A DNA stretch of 64,000 bases from Bifidobacterium sp. ESL0690 (GTDB lineage: Bacteria; Actinomycetota; Actinomycetes; Actinomycetales; Bifidobacteriaceae), in assembly GCF_029392315.1 (NCBI RefSeq), contig NZ_CP113939.1, forward strand, positions 558,001 through 622,000, given 5' to 3'. This document shows, one piece after another, positions 9,836 to 18,519 of the stretch (position 1 is the first letter of the stretch; every line of letters starts with the position of its first letter). Below the pieces are notes generated by a model. That model saw nothing but the letters and a program-made list of their open reading frames with translations. It had not been told where the DNA came from and ran no database searches. The translations under genes and the position numbers were made by a program.

Positions 9836-11308
9836 TTACTGCTTCGTTACTACACAGGCCATTGCGGGAGTGGCAGACATATGTCCGTCAACTCTTACAA
9901 TACTAACCTGAATACACGTCTGTGGTTTACCGTTATTCACAATGAGGCTGACCTTCGGCTCTTTGACGATTGAGGTCTGGCTGCCGGGCGCTGCTGAGCC
10001 GTCCTGGACTTCCGCCCAAGCGTAGGTATCGCCGGCCTTCGGCTCCGGGTTGCTCCAAGTGAACGTCACATTCTGTCCGTCGGAGGTCCCCTTGAGATTC
10101 GTGGCTTGCGGTACTGCTGCTCCTGCGTCCTCGCTGGTGATGTCGTCCTTCGGCGCATCCTTCTGCCCGTTGTGGCCCTTCGAGCCGTTCTTGGCGGAGT
10201 CGGATTTTGTATTACCTGAATCGGCGCCCCCGTCATGCGGTGTCTGCATCGTGTTGATCTGGGTGCGGTCGTCCGATTTGCGGCTGTCCATTCGTGGCAT
10301 CACAACGAAAACGAAAGTGGATACGACGATGGCCACCGCGGCCAACGCGGCGATGGCGATGACCAGCGGCTTCTTCGAGCGCTTGCGCTTCGGCATAGCC
10401 ACCTTTGCCCCGAAACGTCCTTTGTTCGACTGCGGCATCGAATGATGCGGCGGGAATTCGTCGCAGTCCTCCGCCACGAACGGCGTCATGTTGAACCCGC
10501 AGTCTTGCTGCGCCTGCTGCAATGCCCGGCCGAACTGCTGCGCCGAAAGGTAGCGGGCGTCCGGGTCCTTGTCCATGGCCTTCAGAAGAATCTGCTCGAC
10601 CTCTTTGGGCACGTCGGGGATGGCGTTCTTCGGCAGCGGATCGGCGACGATATGCCGCGCCAGCTCGTTCTGTGTATGCGGGTGGAAAACGTATTCGTAG
10701 GGCGATTTGCCCGCCAGAAGCCCGTAAAGCGTGGCCGCCAACGAATAGATGTCGGAGGTTTCGGTGCCGCCGCCCTTGCCGGTCAGCACTTCCGGCGGGG
10801 CCCACGGCACAGAGAAGCCGGTGCGCGACTTGGCTTCGTAGATGCTGGTCGAAATGCCGAAATCGGAAAGCGCGGGCTGGTTGGCCGAAGTCACCAGAAT
10901 ATTGGCCGGTTTGATGTCGCGGTGGATGATGCCGTGGCGGTGCGCGGTCTGCAGGGCCCCGCTGAGCTTCACGCCGAGGTCGAGCACTTCGGCGACGCTG
11001 AGCCTGCGGCTGCGCATGATCTCCTTGTAGGAGCCGTGCGGCGCGTATTCGAGCACGAGGTAGGGCAGACGGGTCTCGTCGGTGAGCCCGGAGCCGTAAA
11101 TGGAGACGATATAAGGGTGCGCCGAAAGCTGGGCCATGATCTTGGCCTCTTTTTCGAACGCCTCGTCGAAGGTGCGGTCTTGCCTTGATTTGCCCACTTT
11201 GACGGCGACTTCGCGGTTGAGGTTGTGTTGGCGATAGAGGTACACGTCGGCCGTCGATCCGGCTCCCAGCTCGCGGATGAAATCACAATCGGGTATCGTC
11301 GGCGCCAT
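9836..11308 (-). CDS. pkb2: Receptor-type serine/threonine protein kinase Pkb2
   Basis: 490 aa. The cytosolic Hanks-type kinase domain spans ~9-275: glycine loop GAGSTADV (15-22), ATP-anchoring Lys37 in VAVKVGK, Glu54, catalytic HRDIKPAN (129-136), and DFG at 149-151. All catalytic residues are present. A Lys/Arg-rich juxtamembrane segment precedes a single transmembrane helix near 316-338. The C-terminal ~150 residues are extracellular: a polar Asp/Lys/Ser linker then a beta domain (TNLKGTSDGQNVTFTWSNP) that looks FN3-like. PASTA repeats are absent, separating it from PknB. Start ATG 11308 is preceded by AGGAGA. It is the promoter-proximal gene of the PFNA cluster, so it is probably the sensor for the downstream set. 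Confidence 0.93.
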   Translation of the reverse strand: MAPTIPDCDFIRELGAGSTADVYLYRQHNLNREVAVKVGKSRQDRTFDEAFEKEAKIMAQLSAHPYIVSIYGSGLTDETRLPYLVLEYAPHGSYKEIMRSRRLSVAEVLDLGVKLSGALQTAHRHGIIHRDIKPANILVTSANQPALSDFGISTSIYEAKSRTGFSVPWAPPEVLTGKGGGTETSDIYSLAATLYGLLAGKSPYEYVFHPHTQNELARHIVADPLPKNAIPDVPKEVEQILLKAMDKDPDARYLSAQQFGRALQQAQQDCGFNMTPFVAEDCDEFPPHHSMPQSNKGRFGAKVAMPKRKRSKKPLVIAIAALAAVAIVVSTFVFVVMPRMDSRKSDDRTQINTMQTPHDGGADSGNTKSDSAKNGSKGHNGQKDAPKDDITSEDAGAAVPQATNLKGTSDGQNVTFTWSNPEPKAGDTYAWAEVQDGSAAPGSQTSIVKEPKVSLIVNNGKPQTCIQVSIVRVDGHMSATPAMACVVTKQ

Positions 11309-11372
11309 CGCGACCCTTTCTCCTCATCTCCCAAAAGAAACTGGTTGCATTTTACCTTGTGTATCGAACTTT

Positions 11373-11396
11373 ATACGATTTGATAACTTATCGTAT
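11373..11396. promoter_or_regulatory. Inverted repeat between divergent pkb2 and aldo/keto reductase genes
   Basis: Seven-base arms ATACGAT / ATCGTAT are separated by 10 bases in the AT-rich divergent intergenic region. Position and symmetry suit an operator for a dimeric regulator acting on one or both promoters, but no cognate regulator is adjacent. The operator role is inference. Confidence 0.4.
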
Positions 11397-11492
11397 GGTT
11401 TAGCACTGTCTGGAGAAGGGCAGAAAGAAAAATCCGCTTGGCTACGTAGGCTGGAACCATAGGTTTATCGCATTGCCAGACAAAGGAGCAAC

Positions 11493-12365
11493 ATGGTATT
11501 ACATCGTAACTTGGGTCCGTTCGACACCACCGCCATCGGTTTGGGCGAGATGCCGCTGACCATCGAAAACAACCTGGGTGAGGCCAAGGGCATCGAGACC
11601 ATCCATGCCGCACTCGACGCCGGTTGTCGCCACATTGATACGGCGTGGTCCTATTACTGCTCCGGCGGCGAAGAGCAGACCGGCGAAAAGCTGGTGCGTC
11701 GCGCCATGGAAAGCTGGGACGGCCCAAAGGATGAGGTCACCATCGCCACCAAGGTCGGCCATTTCCGCAACTTCGCCGACGACGGCACAACCCCGACCTG
11801 GGGCGTCAATGGCCAGCCCGAACACCTGATCGAGGCCGGCAAGCAGTCGGCGCTCGCGCTCGGCGTCGACACCATCGACCTGCTCTATTTCCATCGCCCC
11901 GACCCGTCCGTTCCTTATAACGAGTCCATCGAGGCCATCAAGCAGCTGCTGGACGAAGGGGTGGCCAAGGAGGCCGGCATCTCCAATGCTTCTGTCGAAC
12001 AGATCGACATCGCCCGCGGAATTTTGGGCGACAAGCTCATCGCGGTGCAGAACCAGTTCTCGCCGACTTACCGTTCCACGCAGGATACGTTGGATTACTG
12101 CGAGAAGCTGGGATTGGCGTTCGTCTGCTGGAGCCCGCTCGGCGGCTATCGCAAGGCCAAGGACGAGACCAAGTACGACCCGTTCCGTGAGGTCGGCCGC
12201 GCCCACGGGGTGAGCCATCAGCAGGTCGTGCTCGCATGGGAACTGAGCTTGGGCAAGCATGTCTTCGTCATTCCCGGAGCCCATCGCCCGGAGACGATTC
12301 TCGACAGCCTCAAGGCCGGTGACCTCGAGCTCACCGACGAGGAACTCGCCACATTTAACGCCTGA
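11493..12365 (+). CDS. Aldo/keto reductase family oxidoreductase
   Basis: 290 aa, the usual size for a TIM-barrel NADPH-dependent aldo/keto reductase. The catalytic tetrad can be placed as Asp in HIDTAW, the following Tyr, Lys in IATKVGHF and His in LLYFHRPDP. Near the C-terminus are the family's VIPGAHRPE cofactor-binding and the LTDEELA phrases. The start has a strong AAAGGAG upstream of the ATG. It is monocistronic and divergent from pkb2, followed by an 18-bp perfect inverted repeat. The substrate cannot be inferred from sequence; general carbonyl detoxification or sugar metabolism are both possible. Confidence 0.9.
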   Translation: MVLHRNLGPFDTTAIGLGEMPLTIENNLGEAKGIETIHAALDAGCRHIDTAWSYYCSGGEEQTGEKLVRRAMESWDGPKDEVTIATKVGHFRNFADDGTTPTWGVNGQPEHLIEAGKQSALALGVDTIDLLYFHRPDPSVPYNESIEAIKQLLDEGVAKEAGISNASVEQIDIARGILGDKLIAVQNQFSPTYRSTQDTLDYCEKLGLAFVCWSPLGGYRKAKDETKYDPFREVGRAHGVSHQQVVLAWELSLGKHVFVIPGAHRPETILDSLKAGDLELTDEELATFNA

Positions 12366-12389
12366 AACCGTCGAACTGTTCTTGCAACT

Positions 12390-12438
12390 AATAGGGAAGG
12401 TGCAATGTGATGAAAAGTCGCATTGCACCTTCCCTATT
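12390..12438. terminator. 18-bp perfect inverted repeat downstream of the aldo/keto reductase
   Basis: Arms 12390-12407 and 12421-12438 are perfectly complementary over 18 bases (core GGGAAGGTGCAATG) around a 13-base loop. It starts 25 bases after the reductase stop, suiting an end-of-transcript hairpin, although only a short TTTG follows. It adjoins two further hairpins with 62-bp spacing and may instead belong to that repeat. Confidence 0.6.
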
Positions 12439-12473
12439 TGCCGCTGCAGCGTTGGCGACTTCTCAATGCGTTG

Positions 12474-12569
12474 TTTCCCGCACTCCACACACATTTGTGC
12501 GGGAAAAGTCGTAAAAATAAGTCAGGAATACGTTGTTTCCCGCACAATAGACCCGGTTAGTGCGGGAAA
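12474..12569. repeat. Two tandem GTGCGGGAAA hairpins with 62-bp spacing
   Basis: Hairpin 1 (12474-12506) and hairpin 2 (12536-12569) have identical 10-base arms TTTCCCGCAC / GTGCGGGAAA with different 13-14-base loops; both are preceded by CGTTG and followed by AGTCGTA or GGTCGTA. The second starts exactly 62 bases after the first. They fill the space between the reductase and the U32 gene. Their spacing and layout resemble the arrays at 21811 and 37230. Confidence 0.8.
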
Positions 12570-12702
12570 GGTCGTATTCACACGTTCAAGGTGTGCTGCG
12601 ATGTTTTTGGGCTGCGGCGTTATACCGCGAGTTACCGTGGCCGCGTCGGTTTAGACTGGAACGGTGCAATCGGGCAAGTATGAGAAGAATAAGGATGATG
12701 TG

Positions 12703-14232
12703 ATGGCCGAGAACAGCAAAAGCAAGCTGATTCAGACGACGATGGTACGGCGACGGAAGCCCGAAGTACTGGCTCCGGCGGGCAACTTGCGTGGTCTGAA
12801 GACGGCCATCGACTTCGGCGCAGACGCGGTGTATTGTGGCGGCAAGGAATTTGGGATGCGTTCGGCACCGAAGAACCTTTCGATGGATGACCTCAAAGCG
12901 GGCGCGGAATATGCCCACGAACGCGGGGCTCGAGTTTACGTGACCTGCAACGTTCTGCCGCACAATAATGAGGTCGAGGACATCAAGACCTATATCGTCC
13001 ATCTCGCCCAGACGGGCATCAACGCGCTGATCGTCACCGATATCGGCGTGATGATGGCCGCCCATTCCATCGCCCCGCAGCTCGAGCTCCACGTTTCCAC
13101 GCAGGCCGGCGTCACCAACTATCTGGCCGCCAACGCTCTCTATGAACTGGGCGCTCGTCGCGTGGTGCTGGCCCGCGAACTCGATTTGCAGGCTATTCGT
13201 GACATCCGCGCGAACATCCCGGAGGATATGGACATCGAGTGCTTCGTACACGGCTCGATGTGCATGGCGTTCTCCGGTCGCTGCCTCATCTCCAACTACA
13301 TGAACGGGCGCGACGCCAACCATGGCGAATGCTCGCAGCCCTGCCGCTGGAAGTACCACGTCGTCGAGGAGAAGCGCCCCGGTCAGTTCTTCCCGGTCGA
13401 GGAGAACGATGAAGGCACGTTCCTTTTCAATTCGCAGGACATGTGCATGCTCGACCACCTGGACGATATGATCGACGCCGGCGCCACCAGCCTCAAGATT
13501 GAAGGGCGCGCCAAAAGTGCGTATTACGTTGCGTCGATGGCCAACGCCTACAAGTGCGCGGTCAATGAATATATGGTGCAGCGTGGTTTCGAGGACGCGG
13601 ACGGCAACCAGCTCAAGCCGTTCCATGACATGGTGCGTCGTTCCGACGTCGTACGGGTGACCAAGGCGGTCGGCCAGCTCGAATCCAGCGGATCCATCGG
13701 CTTCCACGGTGTGCAAAGCGCCGGTGCCGAAGCTGCCGCCAAGACCACGATTTCCGCGACCGTGCCGGCTTTGGTCGGTGAGGAGGCCACGAAAGCGCAA
13801 GGTTACGCCGAACCGAAGCACGTCGAACTGCCGCAATGGCTCAAGGACGAACCCTACAAGGTTTCGCACCGTGACTATTCCACAGGTTTCTATTATCCGG
13901 AGCACAAAGCCGGGCAAAACACGGACCGCGGCGGCTACTTCCGCGACTGGCTCGTGGTCGGCGAGGTCATTAGCTACGACGAAGCGGCGCAACGTTTGAC
14001 TTTGATGAGCCGTAACAAGATTGAACCCGGCCAGCTCATCGAATTCCTGATTCCCGGGTGCGAGCCGGTTGATTATACGGTTGCCAGCGGCGGGATGGAA
14101 GATGCCGACGGGCAGCCTGTCGAGGAAATCAACAATCCTGCGCACGTCTTCTCAATGCCGCTGCCATTCGCGATTCCCGAGCATTCGATGATTCGTTCCC
14201 ACGCGAAACAGCGCACGCTTAAGGCCGAATAG
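12703..14232 (+). CDS. Peptidase U32 family protein
   Basis: 509 aa from ATG 12703, chosen over an in-frame GTG at 12664 because AAGGA lies seven bases upstream. The N-terminal half is a TIM-barrel-like U32 domain (KPEVLAPAGN, FGADAVYCGG, LHVSTQAGVTN). The family signature ECFVHGSMCMAFSGRCLIS at ~180-198 is complete, followed by CSQPCRWKY, giving a four-cysteine set. The C-terminal part is the beta-rich U32 collagenase-like extension. Despite the name, characterised relatives such as TrhP and RlhA are iron-sulfur enzymes that use prephenate to hydroxylate tRNA or rRNA. An RNA-modification role is therefore more likely than proteolysis (inference from family). Confidence 0.88.
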   Translation: MAENSKSKLIQTTMVRRRKPEVLAPAGNLRGLKTAIDFGADAVYCGGKEFGMRSAPKNLSMDDLKAGAEYAHERGARVYVTCNVLPHNNEVEDIKTYIVHLAQTGINALIVTDIGVMMAAHSIAPQLELHVSTQAGVTNYLAANALYELGARRVVLARELDLQAIRDIRANIPEDMDIECFVHGSMCMAFSGRCLISNYMNGRDANHGECSQPCRWKYHVVEEKRPGQFFPVEENDEGTFLFNSQDMCMLDHLDDMIDAGATSLKIEGRAKSAYYVASMANAYKCAVNEYMVQRGFEDADGNQLKPFHDMVRRSDVVRVTKAVGQLESSGSIGFHGVQSAGAEAAAKTTISATVPALVGEEATKAQGYAEPKHVELPQWLKDEPYKVSHRDYSTGFYYPEHKAGQNTDRGGYFRDWLVVGEVISYDEAAQRLTLMSRNKIEPGQLIEFLIPGCEPVDYTVASGGMEDADGQPVEEINNPAHVFSMPLPFAIPEHSMIRSHAKQRTLKAE

Positions 14233-14356
14233 TCTTGATGGTCGTCGCAAGGGCTGTGCACGCGAAGGGATGGCTAGGCAAGCTGACCAACTGGTATAAC
14301 AAATTCAAGCAATGGCCGCGCACGCAAAGCGATGTCTGCCATTGCAGATTTGTGAT

Positions 14357-14400
14357 GGATATGAGTCTCTGCCACTCTATGCCGGTTGAGCTATCGGCAA
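14357..14400 (-). other. tRNA-Met-like 5' fragment (possible tRNA remnant)
   Basis: Read on the minus strand, this segment contains GATAGCTCA, CCGGCATAGAGT and ACTCATA. These match the D arm and CAT anticodon loop of the intact tRNA-Met at 53970 in order and roughly in spacing. No matching anticodon stem, T arm or acceptor 3' half can be found beyond it. It is at best a decayed fragment; chance similarity is possible. Confidence 0.25.
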
Positions 14401-14436
14401 GATGAAACGACTCAGGCACTCGGTAGAGTTGGGCTT

Positions 14437-15651
14437 ATGAGCGATTCCATGAACCAAACCTCCGAAAACGGCCAGTACGATGACGCGATTCTCGACAGCA
14501 ACGCCATCGCGCCGGTTGATAAGGCTGGCAATCCCATTCCCGTCACGATTCCCATCGACCTGGCACCCGGCGTCAAGGTCGTTTACGCCACGCGGCTTGG
14601 AGGCGTGAGCACCGGCGATTGGGGAGATCTCAATCTTGGCGGCAAATCGGGCGATAACCCTGCCGCCGTGAAGGCCAACCGTGTCGCGCTAGCCGAGGCC
14701 GTTGGAGCGCCGCTTTCGTTGGTGGCGCAGGTTCATTCCGGCAAAGCCGTCGATATCGACAAATTCTTCGAGCGCAACGCACCATATGGTTGCGATCGTT
14801 CCGGCACGATTATCGATTCCAGCGACGCTAATGGTGATGACAGCGCGAATGCCGACGATGCCAATGAAATCGTGGTAGAACGCGACATCAAGGAAATCGA
14901 TACCGATAACGGGGCCGAAATCGAGACAACCGAAACGCGCACAGAAATACTCGAATCCGATAATGCAAAAAATGATGAAAATTCTTCCGCTGGAACGACA
15001 GATGCCACGAACCAGCCGGCAGCCTACCCAAGACTCGAAGCGGATGCTGAGGTCACCTCGAAAACCGGCGTGGCGCTAGGGATGTTCGCCGCTGATTGCC
15101 TGCCGGTGCTGCTGACCGACCCGCAAGCCGGTGTCATTGGTGCGGCTCACTGCGGGCGCAAAGGCCTGCAACGTGGGGTCATTGGTGCCGCCGTCGATTT
15201 GATGGTTTCCAAAGGCGCGAAGCCGGAACGTATTGTGGCCACGCTCGGCCCCTGCATCTGCGGCGATTGCTATGAGGTGGGCGATGAGATCGCCGACGAA
15301 TTCGACGCGCAATTCCCCGGAACCTTCACCCTGACCCGCTTCGGCGGCCCCGGCATCGATATCGCCAAAGCCGCGTTGCAGGAACTAGCCAAGGCCGGAA
15401 TCCCGCGCGACAATGTCATCGATTCCACCCCACGCGTCGGCGCTGCAACGCAATATCTCGACCAGGATACCGAACTTGCCACGCTGTGTGCCGCCGATGG
15501 CGAAGGCAGCCCGAACTTGAATGAACGCATCGGCGAGGTGCGCCACAGCCTGTGCACGCTCGAAAATCCGCTCTGGTACTCGCATCGCCGGGCAAGCCTC
15601 GCACATAAAGCCCACGAAGGCCGACTGCTCGCGCTCATCGTACGCGAATAG
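14437..15651 (+). CDS. PgeF/YfiH-like laccase-domain (multicopper polyphenol oxidase) protein
   Basis: 404 aa from ATG 14437; a longer in-frame start at 14386 lacks a ribosome site. The family's metal-binding residues are present: QVHSGKAVD near 98, ADCLPVLL near 219 and GAAHCGRKGL near 237, with GPCICGDCYEVG later. Typical members are ~250 aa. The extra length is an inserted segment at ~120-215, strongly acidic (Asp/Glu/Asn/Thr-rich), between the first and second motifs. E. coli YfiH (PgeF) limits misincorporation of L-Ser into peptidoglycan precursors; other members have purine nucleoside phosphorylase/adenosine deaminase activity. Which applies here is unknown. Confidence 0.85.
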   Translation: MSDSMNQTSENGQYDDAILDSNAIAPVDKAGNPIPVTIPIDLAPGVKVVYATRLGGVSTGDWGDLNLGGKSGDNPAAVKANRVALAEAVGAPLSLVAQVHSGKAVDIDKFFERNAPYGCDRSGTIIDSSDANGDDSANADDANEIVVERDIKEIDTDNGAEIETTETRTEILESDNAKNDENSSAGTTDATNQPAAYPRLEADAEVTSKTGVALGMFAADCLPVLLTDPQAGVIGAAHCGRKGLQRGVIGAAVDLMVSKGAKPERIVATLGPCICGDCYEVGDEIADEFDAQFPGTFTLTRFGGPGIDIAKAALQELAKAGIPRDNVIDSTPRVGAATQYLDQDTELATLCAADGEGSPNLNERIGEVRHSLCTLENPLWYSHRRASLAHKAHEGRLLALIVRE

Positions 15652-15703
15652 AAAACCTTCTGTTGCAATATTCAGCACCATACTCCGCGCTAGACTTGGA
15701 ACC

Positions 15704-16417
15704 ATGGAACACTTGAACGTTGTCATCTCCGGTTTCAATCCCTACGAAGGGATCAAAAACAACCCTTCGCACGTGGTGCCGCACGCGCTGGTCGACCAAG
15801 GACTCGGCGATGTGTCTGCGCTGGAAAGCGATGATGTATTACGTGACGTGGATATTTCGATCAATGCCGTCGACCTGCCGGTGGACGTCAATGAGTGCTG
15901 GCCGCAACTCAGGGAAACGCTGGAGGCGACGCACCCCGATATTGTCGTCGCCACCGGTCTGAAGGCCGCCTCGCGCGGGATTCTCTTGGAACGCTGCGCC
16001 AACAACATCATCGACACGGCACGCACCACGATTTTGGGCGAGATGACCGGCCTTCCCGCCGACCCTGCCGATGAAGCGTCGCGCAAACCGATCGCTTCGA
16101 ACGGGCCAGCCGCATTTTGGACGCGTCTGCCGTTGCGTTCCATTCTGGAGGATTTCGCAGCCGAGGAGATTCCCTCCGCGCTGAGCTCGGACGCCGGTAC
16201 GTTCGTGTGCAACTCGCTTTTCTACAACCTGATGAAATGGACGGCCTCGCAGCACAAGGTGCTTTCCGGCTTCGTCAGCCTGCCGATCATCAACGAGGAG
16301 CCACATCCGCAACACGGTTTGACGCTGGATCAGCAGGTCGAAGCGTGCCGCGTGGTGGTCAGGCAGACCGCTCGTTACTTCCTCGAACCGACGTCGTCCA
16401 ATATTCTTATCGCCTGA
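15704..16417 (+). CDS. Pyroglutamyl-peptidase I-like protein lacking the canonical His
   Basis: 237 aa from ATG 15704. The C15 peptidase fold is clear: VVISGFNPYEG at the N-terminus, ATGLKAASRG, Glu96 in LERCANNI and nucleophile Cys169 in GTFVCNSLFY. The third catalytic residue normally sits in GFIHVP; here the aligned segment reads GFVSLP, with Ser192 in the His position. The nearest histidines are eight or more residues downstream in EEPHPQH. It may still be a C15-like hydrolase using another residue, or a catalytically impaired relative. It starts 52 bases after the PgeF-like gene and is probably cotranscribed with it. Confidence 0.82.
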   Translation: MEHLNVVISGFNPYEGIKNNPSHVVPHALVDQGLGDVSALESDDVLRDVDISINAVDLPVDVNECWPQLRETLEATHPDIVVATGLKAASRGILLERCANNIIDTARTTILGEMTGLPADPADEASRKPIASNGPAAFWTRLPLRSILEDFAAEEIPSALSSDAGTFVCNSLFYNLMKWTASQHKVLSGFVSLPIINEEPHPQHGLTLDQQVEACRVVVRQTARYFLEPTSSNILIA

Positions 16418-16458
16418 TAAACGCCGAATCGCGTGGTGTCTGTGTGGATTAAATGCAT

Positions 16459-16486
16459 TTGGACAGAAATTTTCCTAAAATATACT
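16459..16486 (+). promoter_or_regulatory. Sigma-70-type promoter for the DivIVA-like gene
   Basis: TTGGAC at 16459-16464 and TATACT at 16481-16486 are separated by 16 bases in an AT-rich spacer, about 70 bases upstream of the ATG at 16556. Confidence 0.55.
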
Positions 16487-16555
16487 ACAATGAGCCATTA
16501 GTATTTATCAGCTTTCAAAAACTGCGACAGAAGTCGCAAAGCGAAAGGAATCACC

Positions 16556-18451
16556 ATGGCGGATGACCGCTTCACGACAGAATTGCGCGGGTATAACAAG
16601 GAGCAGGTGGATCAGGAGCTGGCTGCCCTGCAGCAGACGCTCGACCGCATGCGTTCGCAGGTCGATTCCAGCGACCAGACGATTTTGCAACTGCGTGCCC
16701 AGCTCGAAGAGGAAAAGAAGAACTCCAAGAAGGCTTCGCAGAACAGCTCGTTCGCGTCTTTGGGAGCCAACGCGCAGCAGATACTCACCAGCGCCGAGCA
16801 GACCAGCACGGAGCTAATCAACCGTGCCAAGCAGGACGCCGCAAGCACCCGTGCCGCCGCTCAGCACCAGGCCGAAACGCTGATTAACAACACCAAGCTC
16901 GACGCGCAGCACATCACCGACGAGGCCAATTCCAAGGCAGCCACCATTCTGGCCAAGGCGCAGACCGAATCCGAGTCAATCACGACTTCCGCCAAGCAGG
17001 ACGCCACCAGGCTGCGCGAGGAGACTGCGAAGAAGGTCACCGAGCAGCGTGACACCATCGAAATCGAGCTGACCAACTCGCGCGAAGAGCACAACAAGCG
17101 CATGGCCAGCGAAAAGGCCAAGCAGGACCGCGAAATCGCCGAGCTGAAGGCCAAGACCACCCAGCAGGTCGCCGAGCAGCGTAAGGCCGCCAACGACGAG
17201 GTCGCCAAGCTCAAGAGCGACGCCAGCGACCAGATCGAGACTGCGCTGGCCGAAGCCAACAAGAAGCTCGCCACCGTGCGTGAGCAGGTTTCGCGTATGA
17301 CCACCGAAGCGCAGCGCAAGGCCACGGAGATCACCGACGACGCGAAGGCGAAGGCTCAGGGCATCACCGACGAGGCCGAAGTGCAGCGTACCAAGACCAT
17401 CAGCCAGGTCAACGCCGAGGTTGAGCAGATTCGTACCGACATCTCCAAGCAGCAGGAAGAAGCCACCGCCAAGGTCAATGACCTCTTGAAACAGCTGGAA
17501 GAGAGCCGTGCGGCCGCGAAGAAGGAAGCGGACAGTCTGGTCTCCAAGGCCAAGGACCTGCGCGACGAGGCCGACAACTATACCGTTACGAAGCGTCAGG
17601 AAGCCGACCGCAAGGCCGAAGAAATCGTTACGAAAGCCAAGCGTGACGCCGAGGCACGCGTCGAGGAGCGCCGCAAGGCCGCGCAAGGCGAGCTGGACGG
17701 GCTTCAGGATCGCATCAAGGATCTTCAGGAGCGCGAATCGACCATCACCCAGCGTGTCACCGAGCTGCGTTCGATGTTCACCAATGCGTTCGCAGGGTTC
17801 GGTTTCACTGACGGCAAGGATGCCGAGTCTGGTCTGAATGTGCCGGTGGTCAATGCTGTTGCCAACGACCTTGATGATGCCGCGCAAGAAGACAAGCAGC
17901 GGGACGAGAAGAGCGAAGGCGACGGCCGCGAGGAAGCTGAGGCTGATACCGCCCACCAGGCTGCTCCTGCAGCGGCTCCGGCTCCTCAGGCTTCGTCGCG
18001 TTCAACGGCTTCGGCGGCTGCTCCGGCAGCGACCCAGATGCCGGCGTCTTACGCGCCTGCGGGTGGTGCAGCCAGGAAGCCGGTTTCGCAGCCTGCGCAG
18101 AACAATCGCCAAAACGGTGAAAATACGCAGCAGGCGCAGCAGACCCAAGAGAAACCGCAAAACGAATCTCGCCCTCAGCAAGGCGGCGAGTCCGAGAGCG
18201 GTATGAAGCATCTCTCCAATCTGGTGAACAATACTGAAAACAAGAAGCCTGTGGTCAATGAAGCCAAGCCTGCCGCTCCTGCCGGGAATGCTCCTGCCGC
18301 CGCCAAGAATGCCCCGGCTGCTGCCCCTGCAAGTCGCAAGGTCGCGGCCAACGCGAAATTCGCAGCCACCAATAAGAGCCGTATCAACTACGACAACATC
18401 ATCTTCCCTGAGGGTGGCGAACCTGCAGGCGGTGGTCCTGCTGAGGAGTAG
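16556..18451 (+). CDS. DivIVA-domain coiled-coil protein
   Basis: 631 aa. Residues ~1-55 (MADDRFTTELRGYNKEQVDQELAALQQ) resemble the DivIVA N-terminal lipid-binding and coiled-coil start. A very long Ala/Lys/Glu/Gln-rich coiled coil runs to ~440 with repeated AxxxAxxITDEA heptads. The last ~190 residues are Ala/Pro/Gln-rich and low complexity, ending in a basic patch and SRINYDNIIFPEGGEP. Actinobacterial DivIVA (Wag31) organises polar growth and peptidoglycan synthesis at the membrane. This protein is about twice the usual size, so it may be a paralogue or scaffold rather than Wag31 itself. The ATG follows AAAGGAA. Confidence 0.75.
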   Translation: MADDRFTTELRGYNKEQVDQELAALQQTLDRMRSQVDSSDQTILQLRAQLEEEKKNSKKASQNSSFASLGANAQQILTSAEQTSTELINRAKQDAASTRAAAQHQAETLINNTKLDAQHITDEANSKAATILAKAQTESESITTSAKQDATRLREETAKKVTEQRDTIEIELTNSREEHNKRMASEKAKQDREIAELKAKTTQQVAEQRKAANDEVAKLKSDASDQIETALAEANKKLATVREQVSRMTTEAQRKATEITDDAKAKAQGITDEAEVQRTKTISQVNAEVEQIRTDISKQQEEATAKVNDLLKQLEESRAAAKKEADSLVSKAKDLRDEADNYTVTKRQEADRKAEEIVTKAKRDAEARVEERRKAAQGELDGLQDRIKDLQERESTITQRVTELRSMFTNAFAGFGFTDGKDAESGLNVPVVNAVANDLDDAAQEDKQRDEKSEGDGREEAEADTAHQAAPAAAPAPQASSRSTASAAAPAATQMPASYAPAGGAARKPVSQPAQNNRQNGENTQQAQQTQEKPQNESRPQQGGESESGMKHLSNLVNNTENKKPVVNEAKPAAPAGNAPAAAKNAPAAAPASRKVAANAKFAATNKSRINYDNIIFPEGGEPAGGGPAEE

Positions 18452-18482
18452 TTTCGGCTTCGCTCGATTCGCATAAAACATG

Positions 18483-18519
18483 AAGTGCGCTGTGGTAATT
18501 TGAACCACGGCGCACTTTT
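18483..18519 (+). terminator. Rho-independent terminator after the DivIVA-like gene
   Basis: A 14-base stem AAGTGCGCTGTGGT / ACCACGGCGCACTT with one mismatch and a 7-base loop, followed by TTGTATTT, 31 bases after the stop codon. Confidence 0.8.

Noticed and set aside
12586..14145. 519-aa minus-strand frame opposite the U32 gene
   Set aside because: Antisense shadow of a gene with a complete family signature.
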